64,000 nucleotides of DNA from Luteimonas fraxinea (GCF_021233355.1 NZ_CP089507.1:3535001-3599000); one strand, 5' to 3'; positions 25,963-34,903 are shown, counted from the stretch's first letter. Made by a program: numbers and translations. The notes: generated from the sequence alone by a model not told the origin.

Positions 25963-26196
25963 TCAGGCCACGACGCGCAAGGCGACGTCAGGGACGTCCG
26001 CGTAAGTGTCCAGCAGACGCTGCTGGATGAAATGGTCCAGCTGCTCGAACTCGCTGGAGTCGGTCTGCTCGAGCGTGGTCATTTCGTACAGCCGTTCGAT
26101 GGCTTCCCGCAAATCGGTACGTCGTGTGTCCATGGCTGCGCGTTCCCCTGTCTGCCTGCGAAGCAGCACGTCCCGTGCCAACTCCACCGACACCAC
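25963..26196 (-). CDS. Small conserved-looking protein, unknown function
   Basis: 77 residues at most, soluble, acidic, mostly helical (REAIERLYEMTTLEQTDSSEFEQLDHFIQQRLLD type sequence), no recognised family. The case for a real gene is a GGAGG followed at four and seven bases by two consecutive GTG codons (26196 and 26193); the second has the better spacing, giving 76 residues. It is convergent with the H1-like gene, 51 bases away. Confidence 0.55.
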   Translation of the reverse strand: MVSVELARDVLLRRQTGERAAMDTRRTDLREAIERLYEMTTLEQTDSSEFEQLDHFIQQRLLDTYADVPDVALRVVA

Positions 26197-26322
26197 GCGT
26201 CCTCCGGTCTGACCGTTGGCGTCACCCGGACTGACGTGTTCGGCGCAAAGCCGTGACGCGCCGCGTCATGCCCGCCGCGCAGGTCTGCGCGTTCGGCCTG
26301 CGCCCAACGTGTCAGCATGGGG

Positions 26323-26336
26323 TCGGAAATTTCCGA
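26323..26336. promoter_or_regulatory. 14-bp perfect palindrome before the GNAT gene
   Basis: TCGGAAATTTCCGA is a perfect palindrome ending 23 bases before the GNAT start codon, in the middle of the divergent gap. Its size and place fit a dimeric repressor or activator site. No regulator for it is known from the sequence. Confidence 0.4.
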
Positions 26337-26359
26337 TCCTGAAGTAGGAATATCGACCC

Positions 26360-26647
26360 ATGTCGAATCCACCGATCCGTCTGGACGCGGTCCGTCACCT
26401 GTTCGAGATCAACGTCGACGGCCACGTCGCGCATCTCGAATATCGCGAAAAACAGGGCGTGCTCACCATTCTCCACACCCTCGTGCCGAGCGCGCTGGGT
26501 GGACGCGGATATGGCGCCGCGCTGGTCGATGCCGCCGTCAAACATGCGGCCCATGCCGGCCTGAAAGTCGCCTCGGAGTGCTGGTATGCGACCCGTCATC
26601 TGGCCGCCAAAGAGGACGCCGGGACAGGCGAAAAAGGGGGCCACTAA
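26360..26647 (+). CDS. Small GNAT-like N-acetyltransferase (YjdJ type)
   Basis: A 95-residue single-domain acetyltransferase of the short GCN5-related group. It has the two strands EINVDGHVAHLEYREKQGVL, the substrate strand ILHTLVPSALGGRGYGAALV with the acetyl-CoA loop GGRGYG, and the CWYATRHL motif close to the end. Such proteins are usually 85-100 residues. The acceptor is unknown. Divergent from the small unknown protein. Confidence 0.88.
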   Translation: MSNPPIRLDAVRHLFEINVDGHVAHLEYREKQGVLTILHTLVPSALGGRGYGAALVDAAVKHAAHAGLKVASECWYATRHLAAKEDAGTGEKGGH

Positions 26648-26886
26648 AGGCCATTCCCGCATTCACCTTTTCTTTTTCAATTGCGGTATCGTGCGCGAAC
26701 TGTTCAAGGCGGGATCACGGTACATCGTGACTCCGATGCGGTAGATCCATGTTGACGCCCGGTTCGCCGGTCGGGACGATCCGCTCCATCGCTTCGCGTT
26801 ACCCCTTGCTCGACAGTCGCGGCATCCGGACCACAGCGTTGGCGGGTGTCGTGTTCCCAATAAACACTGATTCAAGGAGTAACACC
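26648..26886. other. Long leader of the first cold-shock gene
   Basis: 239 bases without a gene. By analogy with cspA-type genes this probably holds the promoter and a structured 5' untranslated region; a T-rich block (TTTTCTTTTTC, about 26666-26676) opens it and AAGGAG sits before the ATG. I could not assign the -35/-10 with confidence. Confidence 0.45.
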
Positions 26887-27096
26887 ATGAGCGATCGTCA
26901 GAGCGGCACCGTCAAGTGGTTCAATGATGCCAAGGGCTTCGGCTTCATCACCCCGGAAAGCGGCCAGGACCTGTTCGTCCATTTCCGTTCGATCCAGGGC
27001 ACCGGCTTCAAGTCGCTGCAGGAAGGCCAGAAGGTGACCTTCAAGGTCGTCCAGGGCCAGAAGGGCCTGCAGGCTGACGAAGTGCAGCCCGAGTAA
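26887..27096 (+). CDS. Cold-shock domain protein (copy 1)
   Basis: A 69-residue single CSD protein (OB fold) that binds single-stranded RNA/DNA and acts as an RNA chaperone. RNP1 is KGFGFITP and RNP2 is LFVHF, both intact. The start ATG follows AAGGAGTAACACC. It has a close paralogue at 44276-44485; most residues are the same, including the whole [14 protein letters not shown] stretch. It ends with a strong terminator. Confidence 0.97.
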   Translation: MSDRQSGTVKWFNDAKGFGFITPESGQDLFVHFRSIQGTGFKSLQEGQKVTFKVVQGQKGLQADEVQPE

Positions 27097-27122
27097 GTCT
27101 CTGCGCTTGCGCGAGAGACCTG

Positions 27123-27150
27123 GCCCCGGACGGAAACGTCCGGGGCTTTT
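27123..27150 (+). terminator. Rho-independent terminator after cold-shock gene 1
   Basis: Ten-bp stem GCCCCGGACG (27123-27132) with CGTCCGGGGC (27137-27146), GAAA tetraloop and TTTT. A textbook intrinsic terminator 26 bases after the stop. Confidence 0.92.
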
Positions 27151-27239
27151 CGTATGTGCGATCCGCAGGCGCATGCCGTCACGACAGTCGCACAGCGCAC
27201 CCGTTAGTTTTCCGTTTCGCCACGTCCTCTGGAGCGACG

Positions 27240-28073
27240 ATGTCCGCACCGATCCGGTCCCTGTATTGCCTGCCACTGCTCGCTCTGGCCCTGTCCGCGT
27301 GCCAACGCGACGTGCCGGCGCCCGCGCAGTCCGCGGCCGGGGACACGCCGCCGCCTGCCGAGGCCGTGCAGCCGCTGGAAGAAACGCCGTCCGAGTTGAA
27401 GGACGTCGTCGAGATGGACCCGAAGTTCATCGTCGGCATCAGCTATTCGCCCGAGGCCAACAAGTACCCCGGACTCGCGGCGGAATTGCACCGCTACGCG
27501 CAGGCCGCGCGCGACGAGCTGATGGAAGCGGTTGGCGGCGCTGAACTGCAGCCGGGCACGATGTACGACCTGTCGCTCAACTTCAGCACCCTGGTCGACT
27601 CGCCGGACATGCTGGCGATCGCGGCCGATGGCAGCAGCTACACCGGCGGTGCGCACGACAATCCGCTGATCGAGCGCTTCATCTGGCTGGTGCGCGAGCA
27701 GAAGCTGCTGACCGCCGAGGCGCTGCTGGCCGGTGAAGGCGACTGGAAGGCGATTTCCGGCTACGTGCGCGAGCAGTTGCATGCCGCGCTGTCGCAGCGG
27801 ATCGACGCCGACGAACTCGAGCCCGAAGAGCGCAGCCGTCAGATGCGCTCGGCCGGCAAGATGATCGACGAGGGCTCGGGTCCGGACGTCGCCAATTACC
27901 AGCAGTTCGAGCCGATTCCTGGCCCCGGCGGCAAGCTGTCGGGCCTGCGTTTCGTGTTCCCGCCCTATCAGGTCGGGCCGTACTCGGACGGTGTGCAGAC
28001 GGTCGATGTGCCGGCCGCCGTGCTGTTGCCGCATGTAGCGCCGGCCTACCGCGACCTGTTCGTCCAGGCCTGA
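27240..28073 (+). CDS. Exported lipoprotein with RsiV/DUF3298-type domain
   Basis: A 277-residue lipoprotein: signal MSAPIRSLYCLPLLALALSAC with lipobox LSAC, a Pro/Ala-rich linker to about residue 55, a DUF4163-like part (SYSPEANKYPGLAAELHRYA) and a DUF3298 part containing GSSYTGGAHDNP and the terminal FVFPPYQVGPYSDGVQTVDV. This pair of domains occurs in RsiV (which binds lysozyme) and in PdaC-like proteins; the role in Gram-negatives is unknown. The ATG at 27240 follows TGGAGCG. It is convergent with the sirtuin gene, one base apart. Confidence 0.87.
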   Translation: MSAPIRSLYCLPLLALALSACQRDVPAPAQSAAGDTPPPAEAVQPLEETPSELKDVVEMDPKFIVGISYSPEANKYPGLAAELHRYAQAARDELMEAVGGAELQPGTMYDLSLNFSTLVDSPDMLAIAADGSSYTGGAHDNPLIERFIWLVREQKLLTAEALLAGEGDWKAISGYVREQLHAALSQRIDADELEPEERSRQMRSAGKMIDEGSGPDVANYQQFEPIPGPGGKLSGLRFVFPPYQVGPYSDGVQTVDVPAAVLLPHVAPAYRDLFVQA

Positions 28074-28074
28074 G

Positions 28075-28911
28075 TTAGGGCGCGAGCGCGCCCAGCGTCG
28101 CGCCGATCTCCGCGTCCAGCCGTAGCGTCGCGAGGGCGTCGGCGCGCGTCGTACCACCGTTGAGGATCGCCAGTGGCAGGCCGGCATCGGCCGCCATCTT
28201 GGCGAAGCGGAATCCCGAATAGACCATCAGCGACGAGCCGACGACGAGCATCGCGTCGCTCGCGCCCAATGCCGCCTGTGCATCCTGCACGCGGGCGCGC
28301 GGCACGTTCTCGCCGAAGAACACGACGTCCGGTTTCAGCATGCCGCCGCACAGCAGGCAATGCGGTGGCACGAAGATCTTCTCGGCCTCGGCCGCGATGT
28401 CGGCATCGCCGTCAGGCGCCATCGCCGCGTCGCCGGGATGCCAGTGCGGATTGTCGGCGACGAGCCTTGGCTGCAGGACGTCGCGTGGCGTGAGGTGGCC
28501 GCAGGACAGGCAGGTCACCTGGTCGAGCCGCCCGTGCAGATCGATGACGCGCTGGCTGCCGGCGCGCTGATGCAAGCCGTCCACGTTTTGGGTCAACAGC
28601 GTGGTGACCGGCCCATCGTGTTCGAGCATCGCCAGCGCGCGGTGCGCAGCGTTCGGCTGCGCGACCGAGAACTTGGGCCAGCCGACGAAACTCCGTGCCC
28701 AGTAGCGGCGGTACACGGCAGGATCGCCAGTGAAGGCCTGCCAGGTCACCGGCGCGGCGCGTTTCCAGTCGCCGTTGGCGTCGCGGTAATCGGGAATGCC
28801 GGAGCCGGTACTGATGCCCGCGCCGGTGAGCACGAACACACGCTGGAAGCCGGCCAGCCAGTCGCGCAACTGCGTGGTGGCATCGGGTGTATCGAGGACG
28901 ATCGCGGACAT
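28075..28911 (-). CDS. Sir2-family NAD-dependent protein deacylase
   Basis: A 278-residue sirtuin. The NAD-binding motifs are TGAGISTGSGIPDYRD near residue 35, TQNVDGLHQRAGS with the catalytic His in LHGR, and VVGSSLMVYSG. The zinc knuckle is two pairs of cysteines, CLSCG and, after a ~50-residue insert, CLLCGG. Sirtuins remove acetyl or other acyl groups from lysines, using NAD. This longer form (about 280 residues) is close to the mitochondrial SIRT4-like class rather than the short CobB of enterics. A TAGCAT box six bases before the ATG suggests a leaderless transcript. Confidence 0.95.
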   Translation of the reverse strand: MSAIVLDTPDATTQLRDWLAGFQRVFVLTGAGISTGSGIPDYRDANGDWKRAAPVTWQAFTGDPAVYRRYWARSFVGWPKFSVAQPNAAHRALAMLEHDGPVTTLLTQNVDGLHQRAGSQRVIDLHGRLDQVTCLSCGHLTPRDVLQPRLVADNPHWHPGDAAMAPDGDADIAAEAEKIFVPPHCLLCGGMLKPDVVFFGENVPRARVQDAQAALGASDAMLVVGSSLMVYSGFRFAKMAADAGLPLAILNGGTTRADALATLRLDAEIGATLGALAP

Positions 28912-28923
28912 GCGGCCATGCTA
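28912..28923 (-). promoter_or_regulatory. -10-like box TAGCAT 6 nt before the sirtuin ATG
   Basis: On the minus strand TAGCAT (28923-28918) is followed by GGCCGC and then the ATG at 28911. The 6-base gap leaves no room for a leader or Shine-Dalgarno site. Confidence 0.45.
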
Positions 28924-28984
28924 CAGGCCGGGTGTGCGGCGGACGTGTGTGCTGTGGAGTGCGCGCGTCCGAAGACGCCAAAAC

Positions 28985-29013
28985 GAAACGCCCGGCACGA
29001 GGCCGGGCGTTTC
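28985..29013 (-). terminator. Terminator after the M3 peptidase gene
   Basis: Twelve-bp stem GAAACGCCCGGC (28985-28996) with GCCGGGCGTTTC (29002-29013), loop of five. On the minus strand it is followed by GTTTTGG. It lies 23 bases downstream of the peptidase stop. Confidence 0.85.
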
Positions 29014-29036
29014 GGGTCACACGGTGCGGGGAAGGA

Positions 29037-31238
29037 TCAGTTCGCCGCGGCCTTCGGATCCGGCGCGAGACCACGCTTGATCAGCAGCGGTTCGATCTGC
29101 GGCTCGTGGCCGGTGAAGTCGAGAAACAGCTGCTTGGCATCCTTGCTGCCGCCGCGCGACAACAGCGTGCTGCGGAAGCGGTCGCCGTTCTCGCGGGTCA
29201 GGCCGCCGTTCTGCTCGATCCACTGGACGGTGTTCGCGTCCAGCACTTCCGACCAGATGTAGGCGTAGTAGCCGGCCGCGTAGCCGCCGTTGATGTGGCT
29301 GAAGTACGGCGTGCGGTAACGCGGCGGCACCGGCGCGTAGTCGATGCCGGCGGCCTTGAGCGCGGCGGCTTCGGTCGCCATGACCTGCGAACCGTCGGGC
29401 AGCTGGTCGGCCGGCAACTGGTGCAGGTACTGGTCGAGCATCGCCGAACCCAGGTACTCGGTCGTCGCGAAGCCCTGGTTGAACTTCGCCGCGGCCTGCA
29501 CCTTGGCCAGCAGTTCGGCCGGCATCGGCGCGCCGGTCTGGTAGTGCTTGGCGTAGTTGGCGAGGATTTCCGGCCAGTCGGCCCACATCTCGTTGACCTG
29601 CGACGGGAACTCGACGAAGTCGCGCGGCACGCTGGTACCGCTGAAGAACGGGTACTTCACGTCCGAGAACATGCCGTGCAGCGAGTGGCCGAACTCGTGG
29701 AACATCGTCGTCACTTCGTCCCAGGTCAGCAGCGTCGGCTGGCCGGCCTGCGGCTTCGGGATGTTCTGGTGGTTCGCGGTGACGGTCAGCGTGCCTTCGA
29801 GTTCCGACTGCGACACGTACGAGTTCATCCATGCACCGCCGCGCTTCGACGCACGCGCATAGGGGTCGAAGATGAAGATCGCGAGCTGGGTGCCGTCTTC
29901 GTTGAAGACGTCATAGGTCCAGGTGTCGGGGTGGTACTTCGGCAGGTCCGTGCGCTCCTTCATAGTGATGCCGTAGAGCTTGGTCGCGGCGAAGAACACG
30001 CCGTTTTCCAGCACGTTCTTCATCTCGAAGTAGGGCTTGAGCTGCGCGTCGTCGAAGCTGTACTTGTCCTGGCGGACCTTCTCCGAGTAGTAGGCCCAGT
30101 CCCACGGCTCGAGCTGGAACGTCGGCTCGCCCTTGGCGGCCTGTTCGCGGTCGATCATCGCCTGCAGTTCGGCGGCTTCGATCTTGGCATTCGCGACGGC
30201 GGCCGGTGCCAGCTGGCCCAGCATGTCGTTGACGGCCTCGACGGTGCCGGCGGTCGAATCCTCGAGGATGAAGGCGGCCTGGTTCGGATAGCCCATCAGG
30301 TTCGCGCGTTCGGCGCGCAGCTTGAGGATCTGCGAGATGACCTCGGTGTTGTCGTACTGGTTACCGCGGCTGCCGCGCGCGACCGACGCCTTGTGCACGC
30401 GCTCGCGCAGTTCGCGGTTGTTGATCTGCGGCAGCGGCGGCTGGCCGGTGGTGTTGAGCAGGGTGATGACGTACTTGCCTTCGAGGCCGCGGGTCTTCGC
30501 TTCGTCGGCTGCAGCGGCGATCTGCGCCTCGCTCATGCCGTCGAGTTCCTCGACGGTGTCGACGACGACGGCCGAATCGTTGACTTCGTTGAGCACGTTC
30601 TGGCTGAAGGTCGTGCCGAGCTTCGCCGACTCGGCATTGATGCGGCGCATCTCCTGCTTCTGCGCTTCGGTGAGGTTGGCACCGGCGCGGACGAACATCG
30701 TGTGATACCGCTCGACGAGGCGCTTGCCTTCGGCGTCGAGGCTCAGCGAGTCAACGTTCTTGAACAGCGTATCGACGCGTGCGAACAGCTTCGGGTTGAG
30801 CATCACCGCATCGCGGTGCGCTGCGAACTTCGGCGCGTAATCGGCGTCGATCTTCTTGCGTGCATCGTTGGTGTCGGTGCCGTTGAGGCTGCCGAAGATG
30901 CCGCGGGCGCGCGACAGCACTTCACCGGACTTCTCCAGCGCGATGATCGTGTTGTCGAACGTCGGCGCTTCCGGATTGTTGGCGATCGCTTCGATCTCGC
31001 GCAGGTTCTCGGCCATGCCGGCGTCGAACGCGGGACCGAAGTGCTCGTCCTTGATCTGGTCGAAGTGCGGGTAGCGCAGATCGAGCGTGCTCTCGACGAA
31101 CAGCGGATTGTCGGCGGTGCGCTGGGCGCTCGCGGCGGGCGTGGCAGGCGTGGCGGTGCCGGTGGACTGCGCGAAGACGGGCAGGGCGGACACGGCGAGG
31201 GCCGCGCACAGGGCGACGGCGAGCGGGTGCTTCAGCAA
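29037..31238 (-). CDS. dcp: Exported M3-family peptidyl-dipeptidase (Dcp-like)
   Basis: A 733-residue zinc peptidase of the thimet/Dcp family that releases dipeptides from C-termini. The zinc motif is HEFGHSLH (His514, Glu515, His518). The chosen start is an unusual TTG at 31238: it begins a clear signal peptide (L-L-K-H-P-L-A-V-A-L-C-A-A-L... to VFAQS) and GGGAGA sits six bases before it, whereas the only upstream ATGs would put charged sequence in front of the signal. The family is often cytoplasmic in enterics, but a periplasmic Dcp with a signal is normal in xanthomonads. It is divergent from the glutathione peroxidase. Confidence 0.92.
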   Translation of the reverse strand: MLKHPLAVALCAALAVSALPVFAQSTGTATPATPAASAQRTADNPLFVESTLDLRYPHFDQIKDEHFGPAFDAGMAENLREIEAIANNPEAPTFDNTIIALEKSGEVLSRARGIFGSLNGTDTNDARKKIDADYAPKFAAHRDAVMLNPKLFARVDTLFKNVDSLSLDAEGKRLVERYHTMFVRAGANLTEAQKQEMRRINAESAKLGTTFSQNVLNEVNDSAVVVDTVEELDGMSEAQIAAAADEAKTRGLEGKYVITLLNTTGQPPLPQINNRELRERVHKASVARGSRGNQYDNTEVISQILKLRAERANLMGYPNQAAFILEDSTAGTVEAVNDMLGQLAPAAVANAKIEAAELQAMIDREQAAKGEPTFQLEPWDWAYYSEKVRQDKYSFDDAQLKPYFEMKNVLENGVFFAATKLYGITMKERTDLPKYHPDTWTYDVFNEDGTQLAIFIFDPYARASKRGGAWMNSYVSQSELEGTLTVTANHQNIPKPQAGQPTLLTWDEVTTMFHEFGHSLHGMFSDVKYPFFSGTSVPRDFVEFPSQVNEMWADWPEILANYAKHYQTGAPMPAELLAKVQAAAKFNQGFATTEYLGSAMLDQYLHQLPADQLPDGSQVMATEAAALKAAGIDYAPVPPRYRTPYFSHINGGYAAGYYAYIWSEVLDANTVQWIEQNGGLTRENGDRFRSTLLSRGGSKDAKQLFLDFTGHEPQIEPLLIKRGLAPDPKAAAN

Positions 31239-31434
31239 GGGGATTCTCCCGGTGACATGACCCACTAGGCTAGCCGATCGGGTGTGGACGTGGCCCATGC
31301 CGGAAGTCCGGACGCGGGATTCCACCGCGCGACAAGGGCTTACGCGCGCAACCTGCGCCGCATTGCGAAGGATGTGTCGCGCGACGCGAAGCGGTCGGTC
31401 AGACTGGCGATCCGTTTTCCATGCCGGAGCCGCG

Positions 31435-31917
31435 ATGACCAGCGCATTCGATTTCCAGGCCACCAGCCTCGACGGTTCGCCGCAGCCGCTGTCCGATTAC
31501 GCCGACCGCGTGCTGCTGATCGTCAACGTCGCGTCGAAGTGCGGTTTCACCCCGCAGTACACCGGTCTGCAGCAGCTGTGGCGCGATTACCGCGACCAGG
31601 GCCTGGTGGTGCTGGGTTTTCCCTGCGACCAGTTCGGGCACCAGGAACCGGGCGCGGCGGCCGACATCCGCGATTTCTGCGCGCTCAACTACGCGGTCGA
31701 TTTTCCGATGTCGACCAAGATCGACGTCAACGGCGAGGACGCGCATCCGCTGTGGACGTGGCTGCAGGCACAAAAGCGCGGCGTGCTCGGCACACGCGCG
31801 ATCAAGTGGAATTTCACCAAGTTCCTGGTGGGCCGCGACGGGCAGGTCATCGACCGGTTCGCGCCGTCGGCCAAGCCGGAGAGTCTGCGCAGGCCGATCG
31901 AGGCGGCACTGGGGTGA
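31435..31917 (+). CDS. Glutathione peroxidase family thiol peroxidase
   Basis: A 160-residue peroxide-reducing enzyme. The peroxidatic residue is a cysteine (Cys36 in NVASKCGFTPQY), not selenocysteine. The conserved Gln lies in FPCDQFGHQEPG (the more common form is FPCNQFG) and the Trp/Asn in KWNFTKFLV. Bacterial forms usually take electrons from thioredoxin. The ATG at 31435 follows GGAG. Followed by a composite palindromic repeat. Confidence 0.95.
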   Translation: MTSAFDFQATSLDGSPQPLSDYADRVLLIVNVASKCGFTPQYTGLQQLWRDYRDQGLVVLGFPCDQFGHQEPGAAADIRDFCALNYAVDFPMSTKIDVNGEDAHPLWTWLQAQKRGVLGTRAIKWNFTKFLVGRDGQVIDRFAPSAKPESLRRPIEAALG

Positions 31918-32010
31918 GCGGTTCGTGGGATGGGTGGAGTTTCAGCGAATCCCATCGCCGGCGGTGAAAGTCGTCGTGAGGGCCACCAGCCCGTCGAGAG
32001 CTGCTTTTGT

Positions 32011-32128
32011 TCCTTCCCCCTCCGGGGGAAGGTGCCCGAAGGGCGGATGAGGGCGCTTTTGAAGGCGTTTTGAATCCGGCCCTCACCCGACGCGCTTCGC
32101 GCGTCGACCTCTCCCGGAGGGAGAGGTG
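32011..32128 (+). repeat. Composite palindromic repeat (two hairpin modules), copy 1
   Basis: Left module: TTCCCCC-TCC-GGGGGAA hairpin followed by GGTGCCCGAAGGGCGGATGA and GGGCGC. Right module: GGCCCTCACCCGACGCGC, a CGCGCTTCGCGCG palindrome, then CCTCTCCC-GGA-GGGAGAGG. It lies between the convergent glutathione peroxidase and ferredoxin reductase genes. A second copy in opposite orientation is at 53616-53737. Confidence 0.88.
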
Positions 32129-32169
32129 TTCAGAGTCGTCGCGAGCTTAAGCTGCGATGGCTTACCGGA

Positions 32170-32964
32170 TCACTTCTCGACGAACGCGCGCTCGAAGACG
32201 TACTGGCCGGGTGTGCCGATACGCGGGGCGGCTTCGAAGCCGCGGGCGTCGAGCAGCTGGCGGAAGTCGGAGAGCATCTGCGGGCTGCCGCAGATCATCG
32301 CGCGGTCGTGTTCGGGGTCGAGCGGCGGCAGGCCGAGATCGGCGGCCATGCGGCCGCTGTCGAGGAGCTCGGTTAGACGGCCGCGGTGGCTGCGGCCGTT
32401 GAAGTCGAAGTCCTCACGGGTGACCGCCGGGTAGTACAGCAGCTGCTTCGCCATCTGCTCGCCGAGAAACTCGTGGTGCGGCAGTTCGTTGACGATGTAG
32501 TCGCGGTAGGCGAGGTCCTGCGGGGTGCGCACGCCGTGGGTCACGATGACCTTGTCGAAGCGCTCGTAGGTCTCGGGATCCTTGATCACCGACAGCCACG
32601 GCGCAAAGCCGGTGCCGGTCCCCAGCAGATACAGGTTCCGGCCCGGATGCAGATCGTGGATCAGCAGGGTGCCGGTCGGCTTGCGGCCGATCAGCACCTT
32701 GTCGCCCGGCTGGATGTGCTGCAAGCGCGAGGTCAGCGGGCCGTTGTCGACCTTGATGCTGAAGAACTCCAGCTGCTCTTCCCAGTTCGCGCTGGCGATC
32801 GAATACGCGCGCAGGATCGGCTTGCCTTCCGTTTCCAGCCCGATCATCACGAACTGGCCGTTCTCGAAGCGAAAGCCATCGTCGCGGGTGGTGGTGAAGC
32901 TGAAGTAGGCGTCCGTCCAGTGACGGACATCCAGCACCGTTTCGGTGCCAAAGGCGGCTGACAT
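32170..32964 (-). CDS. fpr: Ferredoxin (flavodoxin)-NADP+ reductase
   Basis: A 264-residue FAD protein that moves electrons between NADPH and ferredoxin or flavodoxin. FAD is bound by RAYSIAS and the nearby GPLTSRLQ segment; NADP is bound by GTGTGFAPWLSVIKD and MICGSPQML. The C-terminal FVEK end is typical of the bacterial subclass I enzymes. I start at ATG 32964 (MSAAFGTETV) since similarity begins there; the frame continues upstream without match. Supports Fe-S assembly and oxidative-stress responses. Confidence 0.95.
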   Translation of the reverse strand: MSAAFGTETVLDVRHWTDAYFSFTTTRDDGFRFENGQFVMIGLETEGKPILRAYSIASANWEEQLEFFSIKVDNGPLTSRLQHIQPGDKVLIGRKPTGTLLIHDLHPGRNLYLLGTGTGFAPWLSVIKDPETYERFDKVIVTHGVRTPQDLAYRDYIVNELPHHEFLGEQMAKQLLYYPAVTREDFDFNGRSHRGRLTELLDSGRMAADLGLPPLDPEHDRAMICGSPQMLSDFRQLLDARGFEAAPRIGTPGQYVFERAFVEK

Positions 32965-33098
32965 ATGCGAAAGAAGCGACGCGGGAAAGCCGGGCATGAT
33001 ACCAGCGATGAGACCGGTTCTCATTTTGCCGGCGATGATCGCGCCGGACATGGCGTTCCACCTGCGCCGCACGCGCAGGTGCTAGCCGCCAGGCGGGC

Positions 33099-34775
33099 CT
33101 AGTTCGGCCCTCGCTCCTCGTTGGGTTTGGCGCGCTTGTCGCCGAGCAACGCGCTGAGCACGATCGCGATGCCGAGTCCGGCGCCGGTCAGGAACAGCAG
33201 CAGCGCGATTGCCGGATAGCCGAACAGCCGCGGGCCGCCCGGGTTGTCCATCATCATCGCCGAGGCGAGGATCAGCGCCGCAGTGACGATGCCGGCCGCG
33301 ATGCGGTTGGCGATCTTGTGCAGGCTTTCGAGCAGGTGTGATTCTTCGAGCCCGGTCAGCCGCACGCGCAGTCGGTTCTCCGACAGCAGCGACAGCACGT
33401 TCGACACCTTGCGCGGTGCATCGCGCACCAGCTCCTGCATGTCCATCAGCTCGCTGGCGAGATTGGCCGGCGACAAGGACTTGCGCAGGCGCTGGCGCAT
33501 CATGTTGTTGAGGTGGTCCTCGACGACGCGCTTCATGTCGAGATCCGGATCGAGCGCCTGCACCACCGATTCGAGATGCAGCAGCGTCTTGCCGAGCAGG
33601 CTCATCTCCGGCGCCGTGCGCAGGCCGCAGGATGTCGCCAGACGCACGAGGTCGAGCATCAAGCGGCCCTCGGTCTGGCCCGTCGCGCCGGACTGCGCGG
33701 CGTAGCGCGCGACCAGCTGGCCGACATCACGGTAGTAGCGCGCCTCGTCAAAATCCTCCAGCCGCGTGCCCATCGCGATGCCTTCGGCGGCGACCTGTTC
33801 GCCGCGGCCGTCGACGGCCGCGAACAGCAGTTTTAGCAGGCGCTCGCGGGTGCGCGGCGGCACGTGCGCCACCATGCCCAGGTCGAGCAGCGCCAGGCGC
33901 CCGTCGCGGGTGAACAGCAGATTGCCCGGATGCGGATCGGCGTGGATCTCGCCGTGCACGAACACCTGGTCGAGATAGCCGTGCAGCAGTTCGGTCGCCA
34001 GCGGGGCCATGTCGCGCTCGGTGCGCTGCAGGCCGGTGATGTCGGTGACCTTGGTGCCTTCGACCAGCTCCATCGTCAGCACGCGCGCGCGGGTCAGATC
34101 CCAGATCGGCTTGGGCACGAACAGCGCGGGATAGGCGACGAAATGCGCGTCGAACCGGTCGAGGTTCTCCGCTTCGATGCGGTAGTCGAGCTCGGCCAGC
34201 AGCGTGCGCCGGAACTCGTGCACCCAGTCGGCGAAACGGATGCGGCGCCCGACTTCGGTGACGCGATCCACGCCGCCGGCGAGGCGGGCGAGGGTGTCGA
34301 GATCGTCGCGGATCTGTTCGGTGATGCCGGGACGCTGCACCTTCACCGCGACCTTGCGTCCGTCGCGCAGCGTTGCGCGATGCACCTGCGCCAGCGACGC
34401 GGCGCCGATCGGCGTCTCGTCGAAGCTTTCGAAGATCTTGCTGATGCGCACGCCGAGCGCGTCCTCGACCGCGTCGTGGATCACGTCGAACGGCAGCGGC
34501 GCCACATCGTCCTGCATGCGCTCCAGCGCGGCGAGATAGGCGGGCGGCACCATGTCCGGCCGCGTCGACAGCGCCTGGCCGATCTTGATGAAGGTCGGGC
34601 CGAGCGCTTCGAGATCGTCGACGAAGGCCTCCGGCTTGCCGGGCTCGCCTTCGAGCGCTGCATCGGCCGTGGCCGGATCGAATTCGAAACCGGACAACAC
34701 CCCCGCGCTGCGATACTTCATCAGGAATCGCAGGATCTGCGCATGACGCGCAAGCGCGCGGCTGGTGTCGGTCAT
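33099..34775 (-). CDS. ABC1/UbiB-family atypical kinase with two C-terminal membrane helices
   Basis: A 558-residue membrane-anchored atypical kinase. The ABC1 signature FIKIGQALSTRPDM near residue 75 contains the KxGQ motif, followed by the VAVKVQRPG nucleotide-binding lysine, HADPHPGN catalytic loop and LLDLGMV metal-binding segment. Two hydrophobic helices close to the C-terminus (IAAGIVTAALILASAMMM; AIALLLFLTGAGLGIAIVLSA) anchor it. Family members support ubiquinone synthesis or lipid homeostasis; the length and the absence of other ubi genes leave the role open. ATG 34775 follows GGAG. Confidence 0.9.
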   Translation of the reverse strand: MTDTSRALARHAQILRFLMKYRSAGVLSGFEFDPATADAALEGEPGKPEAFVDDLEALGPTFIKIGQALSTRPDMVPPAYLAALERMQDDVAPLPFDVIHDAVEDALGVRISKIFESFDETPIGAASLAQVHRATLRDGRKVAVKVQRPGITEQIRDDLDTLARLAGGVDRVTEVGRRIRFADWVHEFRRTLLAELDYRIEAENLDRFDAHFVAYPALFVPKPIWDLTRARVLTMELVEGTKVTDITGLQRTERDMAPLATELLHGYLDQVFVHGEIHADPHPGNLLFTRDGRLALLDLGMVAHVPPRTRERLLKLLFAAVDGRGEQVAAEGIAMGTRLEDFDEARYYRDVGQLVARYAAQSGATGQTEGRLMLDLVRLATSCGLRTAPEMSLLGKTLLHLESVVQALDPDLDMKRVVEDHLNNMMRQRLRKSLSPANLASELMDMQELVRDAPRKVSNVLSLLSENRLRVRLTGLEESHLLESLHKIANRIAAGIVTAALILASAMMMDNPGGPRLFGYPAIALLLFLTGAGLGIAIVLSALLGDKRAKPNEERGPN

Positions 34776-34903
34776 TCGGTGCACTCCATTGGTCACCGGC
34801 AGCGTACGCAAGCGGCCGTCAACGCTGACTCACGGCTGCGGATTCTCCGAGCGCACGCTTGCGCGCGAAGGCGGATTTCCGGCAACGCGCCAGCAGAGGC
34901 GAA

